Source: Candidatus Solincola jinzensis (GTDB lineage Bacteria > Actinomycetota > Geothermincolia > Geothermincolales > RBG-13-55-18). Taken from it: a stretch of 11,576 nucleotides of DNA. The stretch lies in NCBI GenBank assembly GCA_015711875.1, contig JACVJG010000044.1, forward strand, positions 1 through 11,576, in the 5' to 3' direction. This document shows positions 6,445 to 11,576 of this stretch, one piece after another. The notes beneath the pieces were generated by a model. The model was not told where the DNA came from, did not search any database, and saw only the letters and a list, made by a program, of their open reading frames with translations. Both the position numbers and the translations under genes were made by a program. The first letter of the stretch is position 1. The number at the start of each line of letters is the position of its first letter.

Positions 6445-6792
6445 TTATAGAGGAGGCTCCACGTCCTCTATGACCACCTCTACCTCCTCCACTGGAAGGT
6501 CGGTCAGCCCCTCCACATACTCCTTCACCTTGGCAGCGACCTCGCGCGCAAGGTAAGGGATGCGCACGCCATATCGCACTTTCAGGTACACGCTGAGGCG
6601 GTACGAGGAATCCTCGCGGTTGACCTTTACTCCTTTATGCACGAACTCGCGCTTGACACGCGAGGCGAGGCTCTCCACCGCTTTAGGCTGGCAGACCTCG
6701 GCGCCTTCCACCTCCCCTGCCGCCTGTGCCGCCAGCGCCGCGATGGCCTCGCGCGACACCTCGACCCGTTCGCCTTTGGCCTCTTCCTTCAC
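6445..6792 (-). CDS. Asp23/Gls24 family envelope stress-like protein
   Basis: This 115-aa protein matches the Asp23/Gls24 (DUF322) family: an N-terminal VEVSREAIAALAAQAAGEVEG segment (residues about 10-30; the final G is split off in this quotation only by family alignment), then basic REFVHKGVKV, a YRLSVYLKVRYGVRIP core (about 64-79) and a helical AREVAAKVKEYVEGL end. Family members are small cytoplasmic proteins; in Staphylococcus, Asp23 is tethered near the membrane by AmaP and linked to cell-wall stress, while paralogues occur widely in Gram-positive bacteria. No membrane segment is present. It starts with GTG at 6792-6790, overlapping the cheD stop by three bases, and GGAAGGAAC upstream may serve as ribosome-binding site. 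It therefore appears to be the last gene of the chemotaxis operon. Its link to chemotaxis is unclear. Confidence 0.85.
   Translation of the reverse strand: MKEEAKGERVEVSREAIAALAAQAAGEVEGAEVCQPKAVESLASRVKREFVHKGVKVNREDSSYRLSVYLKVRYGVRIPYLAREVAAKVKEYVEGLTDLPVEEVEVVIEDVEPPL
6447..6471 (-). terminator. Perfect hairpin at the 3' end of the chemotaxis operon
   Basis: ATAGAGGA and TCCTCTAT form an eight-base perfect stem around a nine-base loop. On the minus strand the structure covers the last codons of the Asp23-family gene and reaches into its TAA stop (6447-6445). There is no T-run after it, so a termination role is only suggested by its location. Coding constraint could explain part of the symmetry. 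Confidence 0.35.
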
Positions 6793-7424
6793 AGTTCCTT
6801 CCTACCGTGCTTGATGGAGCTTATGGTGACCCTTCCGCTGGAGATGTCGAAGCGCATGGTCCTGCCGTAATTGCCCCCCGTGTCCTCCGCCACCAGCCTG
6901 ATGCGCTGCTCTCGCAGGGCCGCTTTGGTGGCCTCCACGTTGCGCTCCCCTATCTGCATGCCCAGGCAGGGGCCGGGGACGTTACGGGGATTGGTGGCGC
7001 CGGGGATGGTGAACATGCACGCTCCGCCCGCGATCTTAGCCTTGATGTCGGAGCGCCGCGATCCCAGCCTTTCCATCTCCTCCACCATGGCCTTTACGGC
7101 CGTGTCCGCGAATTTGCCCGGATTGCCCTTCTTGGAGATAGCGGTGGAATCCGGCAACATGACATGGGCCATGCCTCCTATGCGGCGTTTTTCGTCGTAA
7201 AGGACTATGCCCACGCAGCTGCCCAACCCGTAGCTGGCCAGCACGTGCGGGTTATGGGTGACGTAGTACTCCGCCACTCCTATGTTTACCGTCTCCTCCT
7301 GCACCTGCCCGTCACTCCCGTCCGCGATCTCTCCGCGCCGCCCCGGCATCGAGGCCCCACCGCTGCTGGCAAGCCCTGCCAAGCGGTCAGCAGGCTCCCT
7401 CGTGGCCTCGCCAGATCCGCTCAA
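6789..7424 (-). CDS. cheD: Chemoreceptor glutamine deamidase CheD
   Basis: CheD deamidates specific glutamines on chemoreceptors and binds CheC, linking receptor adaptation to CheY-P removal. The core from about residue 46 matches the family. Catalytic C70 lies in YGLGSCVGIVLYD and H87 in GGMAHVMLPDS, 17 residues later as in Thermotoga CheD; S64 stands where Thermotoga has the active-site threonine. KIAGGACMF, IGERNVEATK and EDTGGNYGR follow. The TTG start at 7424-7422 overlaps the cheC stop (TTGA), but gives a polar Gly/Ser/Arg-rich extension of about 45 residues not typical of the family. Internal starts are possible: ATG at residue 26 or GTG at 41. The ribosome-binding site before the TTG is weak (GGGGG, about 10 bases away). 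Function is firm; the start is uncertain. Confidence 0.93.
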   Translation of the reverse strand: MSGSGEATREPADRLAGLASSGGASMPGRRGEIADGSDGQVQEETVNIGVAEYYVTHNPHVLASYGLGSCVGIVLYDEKRRIGGMAHVMLPDSTAISKKGNPGKFADTAVKAMVEEMERLGSRRSDIKAKIAGGACMFTIPGATNPRNVPGPCLGMQIGERNVEATKAALREQRIRLVAEDTGGNYGRTMRFDISSGRVTISSIKHGRKEL

Positions 7425-8032
7425 CCGCTAACCCCCAGCCTCCCCAATATAAGGTCCAGGGACCCCAGGTCCGGGAAAAGGATGAGATGGCCCTTGATCA
7501 CGTGCTCCAAAATGTCGAACTCCGTCTCGATGACCAGCACGTAATCCTCGGACTGGCTTATCTCCACCAGGATGAAATCTATGATCGCCCCCGCCATGTC
7601 CATGGCAAAGCCCGGTACCGAGGGCCTCAGCAGGATGCCGGTCATCTGGGAAAGGGCGTTCAGATAAGAGCCCGCGAGGATGCTTCCCGTCTCCTGCAGC
7701 GCGGACTGCTCCACCGTGGACAGCTCCCCATGCTCCCCGCCGCTCACCATGAGGTGGGCAAGCTGGTTGGCGCTTTGCTCTTCCAATAGCAACAGCATGC
7801 TCCCCGAGGCATCGCCGCTGATATGAAGGTAGATGCCCACCACCGGCGTCTCCGCCCCTCCCACCAGGTCCGAGACCTTTACCAGAGGCACCAGGGTTGC
7901 CCGCGGAACGCTCAGCAGTACCTTTTTGTCCACCATGGTGGAAAGGGCGACGGCCGCGTTTCCGGAGCCGATGTTGCCTACCTCCCTGAGCGCGTCGAGC
8001 TGAAGGGGCGTCAACCCTCTCCCTTCCGTCAT
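7421..8032 (-). CDS. cheC: CheY-P phosphatase CheC
   Basis: CheC dephosphorylates CheY-P and is the partner of CheD. The family carries two copies of the motif E-x2-N-x22-P. The first is complete: E17, N20, P43 (REVGNIGSGN). The second keeps E114 and P140 at the right distances, but the asparagine is serine (S117, QETGSILAGSYLNALS), so one active site may be weak or lost. The length of 203 aa is usual. ATG 8032-8030 was chosen because GAGGAGGAG lies just upstream; an in-frame GTG at 8065 would add 11 unsupported residues. The gap from the cheA stop is 38 bases, and the stop overlaps the cheD start, so the pair is likely co-translated in the stoichiometric fashion expected for a CheC-CheD complex. 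Confidence 0.95.
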   Translation of the reverse strand: MTEGRGLTPLQLDALREVGNIGSGNAAVALSTMVDKKVLLSVPRATLVPLVKVSDLVGGAETPVVGIYLHISGDASGSMLLLLEEQSANQLAHLMVSGGEHGELSTVEQSALQETGSILAGSYLNALSQMTGILLRPSVPGFAMDMAGAIIDFILVEISQSEDYVLVIETEFDILEHVIKGHLILFPDLGSLDLILGRLGVSG

Positions 8033-8070
8033 ATCTCCTCCTCTCGTGGGAAACCTCTCGTCCACAACTT

Positions 8071-10227
8071 TCAGGATAACAGAGTCGGTATGTCAAGGAT
8101 AAGCGCCACCTCTCCCGTGCCCAGAATGGTAGCGCCACCAAAACCCCGGATGCCCTTGAGAAAGCGGTCCAGGCTGGTTATGACTATCTCCTGTTGCCCC
8201 ATTAGCTCGTCCACGGCGATGGCCACGCTCCTTGGCGCCGTCTCCACCACCACCACGGGAAAGGTCCCCTGCCCGTCTCCCTCCGGCAGCCCCAGACAGC
8301 GCCCCAGCCGCACCAGGGGCAGGGTCTCATCCCGCAGGAAGATGACCTCCTGACCTGAAACGTACTTTATCTCATAAGAGGAGATGACCGCCGTTTCCAG
8401 CACCACCCCCAAGGGGATGGCGTATATCTCGTTCATCACCTTCACCAGCAGCGCTTGTATGATCGCCAGGGTGAGGGGGAGCTTCAGGGCGAAGGTGGTC
8501 CCTTCGCCCTTCACGCTCTGCATTATCAACATCCCCCCCAGGGACTCCACCTTGTTCTTGACCACGTCCAGCCCCACGCCCCGGCCTGATACCCCGCTCA
8601 CCTCCTCGGCGGTGGAAAAGCCCGGCATGGCCAGGAAGCGCAGGGCGTCTTCCTCGCTGAGCGACCTCGCCTCGTCAGCGGAGATCAAGCCTCGCTCCTC
8701 GGCGATGGCGAAGACCCTGGCGGCGTCCACGCCCTGCCCGTCGTCCTGCACCTCTATGGAGACGTAATTGCGGTCACGCCGCGCCGCCAGCTTGATGCTC
8801 CCCCGCCTCGGCTTCCCCCGGGCTTCCCTCTCCTCGGGGCTGTCTATGCCGTGGTCGACGGCGTTGCGCAGGAGGTGCATCAGGGGATCGCTTATCTCGT
8901 CCAGTATAGTGCGGTCGAGCTCGATGTCCCTTCCCTCGATGATGAAATCGACCTCTTTGCCCCGGCTTTTCGCCAGGTCGCGCACCATGCGCGGGAAGCG
9001 GTTGAAGATGTGCTCCACCGGCACCATGCGCGTCTTCATCACCTCGTCCTGCAGGTCGGCGGTGAGGCGAGCGGTGTGCGCCAGGGCCTCTTTAAGCTCC
9101 GGGATGTTGTAGGACGAGGATATCTCCTGCAGTCGGGTGCGGTTGATCACCAGCTCGCCGATGAGGTTCATCAGGTTATCCAGGCGGGAGATGTTGACCC
9201 TCACGCTCTGGGTGCGCACCGGGGCCACCGGGCCTCTCTCAGCCTCCCGCCGGCCGGCCTCCAGCGCGCTCTCCCTTTCCTCGTCCCCGCCCTGCGCTTC
9301 CATCTCCCGCGCTATCACGGTCCCTCCCTCGAAGGGAAGCGCCTCCACCTCCTGCACCTCGGCGATGGTCATCAACGACCTGCGCACCTCGCTGGCGTCC
9401 TCAGCGCTTTCCAGAATCACCTCGAAGGTGCGGTCGAACTTCTCGTCCTCCAGATCCTCCACTGAGGGATGGGAATCCACCACCCTTCCCAGCTGTGACA
9501 GTTTTTTGAAGATCATGAACACCCGCACCGACTTCAGCACGCAGTCCTTGTCCAGGGTCACCCTCAGACGGAGGTTTCGCGCCTCCGAAGGCTCCGCGAC
9601 AGGCTCGGCGTGTTCCTCCGCCTTGCCCTCTCCCGGCTCCTCCGGCATGGGTTCCTCTTCCGAGGCCCCACCTTCCTCTCCGGGTCGCGTTTCTGCTGCC
9701 TCCTCGCGCGGCGCCGCTTCCTCTGCCGCTCCTGCCTCTCCAAGCTCTTTCGCTTCCTCCTCCTCGAGAGGCTTCGAGGCACTCTTTTTCGTTCCCCTCC
9801 TGGCCTTCCGCTGCGAGCCCACCTTGGCTACCGGCCCCTGCCCGCCCGCGTAGACCTGGCGCAGTGCCTCTATTAGAGGAGCGGTGTCCAGCACCTCGCC
9901 GCTCTCCTCGGCGATGGAGGCGACGATGGCTGCCAGCATGTCGAAACAGCTGAAAAGCAGGTCCACGATGTCCGTGCTGACCTCAATGTCCCCGCTGCGC
10001 AGCCCGTCAAGTACGTTTTCCATTTCATGGGAAAGCTCTGTGAGCTGGTCGAAGCCCATGGTGGCGGACATCCCTTTTAGAGTATGAGCGGAGCGGAAGA
10101 TCTCCGTGAGCACGTCGGGGTTCCCGGGGTCTCTCTCCAGGTCCACCATGGCCTGGTTCAAGGCCTCCAGGTGCTCCTGGGCCTCGTTGATGAAGAGTTC
10201 CTTGTACTGGGAAACGTCCATGTCCAT
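8071..10227 (-). CDS. cheA: Chemotaxis histidine kinase CheA
   Basis: CheA is the central kinase of chemotaxis, phosphorylating CheY and CheB under receptor control. The 718-aa protein has all five domains in order. P1 is the phosphotransfer domain with H48 in RSAHTLKGM. A long Glu/Ala/Pro-rich acidic linker (about 150-215) leads to P2 for CheY/CheB binding (about 218-300). P3 is the dimerisation domain (from about 341, RLDNLMNLIGELVI). P4 is the ATPase, with N box LLRNAVDHG (N455), G1 DDGQG (495-499) and G2 GRGVG (548-552). P5 is CheW-like (about 590-718). All catalytic signatures are intact. The start ATG 10227 (a second ATG lies two codons on) has no clear ribosome-binding site in the 23-base gap after cheB. 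No cheW is found in the window; it must be elsewhere or upstream. Confidence 0.98.
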   Translation of the reverse strand: MDMDVSQYKELFINEAQEHLEALNQAMVDLERDPGNPDVLTEIFRSAHTLKGMSATMGFDQLTELSHEMENVLDGLRSGDIEVSTDIVDLLFSCFDMLAAIVASIAEESGEVLDTAPLIEALRQVYAGGQGPVAKVGSQRKARRGTKKSASKPLEEEEAKELGEAGAAEEAAPREEAAETRPGEEGGASEEEPMPEEPGEGKAEEHAEPVAEPSEARNLRLRVTLDKDCVLKSVRVFMIFKKLSQLGRVVDSHPSVEDLEDEKFDRTFEVILESAEDASEVRRSLMTIAEVQEVEALPFEGGTVIAREMEAQGGDEERESALEAGRREAERGPVAPVRTQSVRVNISRLDNLMNLIGELVINRTRLQEISSSYNIPELKEALAHTARLTADLQDEVMKTRMVPVEHIFNRFPRMVRDLAKSRGKEVDFIIEGRDIELDRTILDEISDPLMHLLRNAVDHGIDSPEEREARGKPRRGSIKLAARRDRNYVSIEVQDDGQGVDAARVFAIAEERGLISADEARSLSEEDALRFLAMPGFSTAEEVSGVSGRGVGLDVVKNKVESLGGMLIMQSVKGEGTTFALKLPLTLAIIQALLVKVMNEIYAIPLGVVLETAVISSYEIKYVSGQEVIFLRDETLPLVRLGRCLGLPEGDGQGTFPVVVVETAPRSVAIAVDELMGQQEIVITSLDRFLKGIRGFGGATILGTGEVALILDIPTLLS

Positions 10228-10250
10228 ACCGTGGCGGTTTTACGTGCGCC

Positions 10251-11294
10251 CTAGATCAGCTCCAATATCTTGTCGGGGATCATCTCCAGGGACACCACCC
10301 AATCAATGCATCCCTTCTCTATGGCCGCTTTAGGCATGCCGAAGACAAGGCAGCTCTCCTCATCCTGGGCGATCGTGCCGCCCTTGTTCTTCTTTATCTT
10401 CTCCATGCCTCTGGCCCCATCCGAACCCATGCCGGTCATGATCACCCCTATGACCAGGGGGCCGTAGACCTCAGCCGCCGTGATCATGGTGGTGTCGATG
10501 CGCGGCGACGCGCCGGCGCGGTTCTGCGAGTCCATCAGCTCCACCCTGCCGCCGTCACGCATATCCGGCGCCACGATGAGATCCTTGCCGCCGGGGGCCA
10601 CCAGGACCATGCCCGGCCGCAGGGGCTCGTTTTCCTCCGCCTCCTTGACCTGCATCTCGCAGAGGCTGTTGAGGCGACCCGCGAAGGAGCGGGTGAAGAC
10701 GCCGGGCATGTGCTGGACTATGATCAAGGTCGCCGGGGTGTCGGCCGGAAAGCGCGGCATGATCTCCGCCAGCGCTTTGGGCCCCCCCGCCGATGCCCCG
10801 ATCACCACCACCTTGCCGCTTCCTTTCGCGACGGCTTTCGCCCCCGCGGACCCCCGCCTTCCAGGCCGCGCCCTTCCCTTGAGGACCTCCCTGCTCGCCT
10901 GCGCTGCGGCACGGATCTTCAGCACCACTTCGTCTCGCACCTCCTTGACCGCGGAAGGATAGTGCGAGGGCTTGGCGATAAAGTCCACCGCTCCCAGCTC
11001 GAGCGCTTTCAGGGTGGCGGTGGCTCCTTTTTGAGCCAGGGCGCTGAGCATGATCACGGGTCGTGGATGCTTGCGCATGATGTATTCCAACGCGGTGAGC
11101 CCGTCCATCTCGGGCATGTGGATGTCCATGGTGACCACATCCGGGTCCAGCTCGGTCACTGCCCGGATCGCCTCCACGCCGTTGGAGGCGGTCCCCACCA
11201 CTTCCATGTCTTCGCTGCCGGCTATCACGTCGCGGATCAACTTTCGCACCAAGGCGGAATCGTCGACGATCAAGACCCTGATCTTGCGGGACAA
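10251..11294 (-). CDS. cheB: Protein-glutamate methylesterase CheB
   Basis: CheB removes methyl groups from chemoreceptors (and can deamidate them) when phosphorylated by CheA. The N-terminal receiver has D11/D12 and phospho-acceptor D57 (TMDIHMPEMDG), then a short basic linker. The C-terminal esterase carries S168 in IGASAGG, H195 in VQHMPG and D292 in GMGSDGARG, matching the known Ser-His-Asp triad in place and spacing. Total length is 347 aa, usual for the family. The start is ambiguous: GTG at 11303-11301 overlaps the GGAGG sequence (11307-11303) itself, whereas TTG at 11294-11292 lies eight bases after it, so TTG is preferred. The gene follows cheY by about 33 bases and precedes cheA. 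With CheD also present, receptor deamidation may be shared. Confidence 0.96.
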   Translation of the reverse strand: MSRKIRVLIVDDSALVRKLIRDVIAGSEDMEVVGTASNGVEAIRAVTELDPDVVTMDIHMPEMDGLTALEYIMRKHPRPVIMLSALAQKGATATLKALELGAVDFIAKPSHYPSAVKEVRDEVVLKIRAAAQASREVLKGRARPGRRGSAGAKAVAKGSGKVVVIGASAGGPKALAEIMPRFPADTPATLIIVQHMPGVFTRSFAGRLNSLCEMQVKEAEENEPLRPGMVLVAPGGKDLIVAPDMRDGGRVELMDSQNRAGASPRIDTTMITAAEVYGPLVIGVIMTGMGSDGARGMEKIKKNKGGTIAQDEESCLVFGMPKAAIEKGCIDWVVSLEMIPDKILELI

Positions 11295-11327
11295 GCGGTT
11301 CACCTCCAGCCCCGCGGGGAAATCGGC

Positions 11328-11576
11328 CTACTCCTTGAGTGCCTTCTCCACCGCCTCGATAACCTTCGAGGGCTGGAAGGGTTTGATGATGAAGTCCTTC
11401 GCCCCCGCCTCCAACGCCTCGACCACCAGCGGCTGTTGGCCCATCGCGCTGCACATGAGGATCTTGGCGTTGGGGTCGATTTTCATGATCTGCTTGACCG
11501 CCTCGATGCCGTCCATCTCCGGCATGACGATGTCCATGGTCACAAGGTCCGGCCTCGTCTCCTTGAAGCGCTCTAC
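11328..11576 (-). CDS. cheY: Chemotaxis response regulator CheY (5' end missing)
   Basis: The last 82 residues of a receiver domain are present; the N-terminus lies beyond the right edge. The reading frame is open to the final base. Phospho-acceptor Asp lies in VTMDIVMPEMDG, the switch region reads ILMCSAMGQQ, and the conserved lysine is in IIKPFQPSKV. The CSAMGQQ and KPFQPS strings are typical of CheY from Thermotoga and Gram-positive bacteria, which bind the flagellar switch FliM or FliY. The protein ends at the stop TAG (11330-11328) directly after the receiver, with no output domain. It begins the visible chemotaxis operon, so its promoter lies outside. A general single-domain receiver is an alternative, but the location before cheB and cheA makes CheY by far the best call. 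Confidence 0.93.
   Translation of the reverse strand, partial: VERFKETRPDLVTMDIVMPEMDGIEAVKQIMKIDPNAKILMCSAMGQQPLVVEALEAGAKDFIIKPFQPSKVIEAVEKALKE

Noticed and set aside
7428..8141. 237-codon minus-strand frame overlapping cheC
   Set aside because: It is a frame-shifted reading of the cheA end and cheC, with Gly/Arg-rich composition and no domain.
10555..11454. 299-codon minus-strand frame overlapping cheB and cheY
   Set aside because: It is an out-of-frame shadow of two well-identified genes.
1..11576. CRISPR arrays, insertion sequences, tRNA genes, prophage or defence genes
   Set aside because: No direct-repeat arrays, transposase motifs, terminal repeats or tRNA-like sequences were seen; all large open frames belong to housekeeping or signalling families.

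Overview
The window reads as a G+C-rich bacterial chromosome segment, most likely from a deep-branching, motile actinobacterium. The best lineage clues are a CwlM-type protein (two peptidoglycan-binding repeats plus a catalytically dead amidase fold, an architecture known from Actinobacteria) and an SRP RNA gene beside dnaX. The SRP RNA is the long Alu-containing type, and the chemotaxis set (CheC, CheD, Asp23 neighbour) resembles Firmicutes and Thermotogae more than proteobacteria. GTG and TTG starts are frequent. The lineage call is an inference; no marker gene here settles it.

Layout. (1) 1-836, minus: 5' part of dnaX (clamp-loader gamma/tau), running off the left edge. (2) About 903-1176, minus: long-type SRP RNA gene with its own -10 box and a GC-rich hairpin before dnaX. 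(3) 1403-6378, plus: a tightly packed six-gene operon. It encodes a single-domain KaiC/RadA-like ATPase, a stand-alone receiver protein, two small three-helix membrane proteins, a membrane-anchored triple-PAS histidine kinase and a CwlM-like pseudo-amidase. A TATAAT box precedes the first gene and a hairpin begins at the last stop codon. (4) 6445-11576, minus: a convergent chemotaxis operon transcribed as cheY (5' end missing), cheB, cheA, cheC, cheD and an Asp23/Gls24-family gene.

How the genes may work together. The plus-strand operon has no name that I recognise. Genes touch or overlap at four of the five junctions, and the fifth gap is 27 bases, which points to co-expression. It holds a sensor (PAS kinase plus two possibly related membrane proteins), a phosphate acceptor (receiver without output domain), a KaiC-like ATPase and a cell-wall regulator-like protein. 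A reasonable hypothesis is a membrane-associated signalling module that links cell or redox state to envelope synthesis. This is the strongest candidate for an undescribed system here. The minus-strand operon is a conventional CheA/CheY/CheB pathway with the CheC-CheD adaptation pair. CheW, CheR and receptors are absent from the window, and an Asp23 gene is translationally coupled to cheD.
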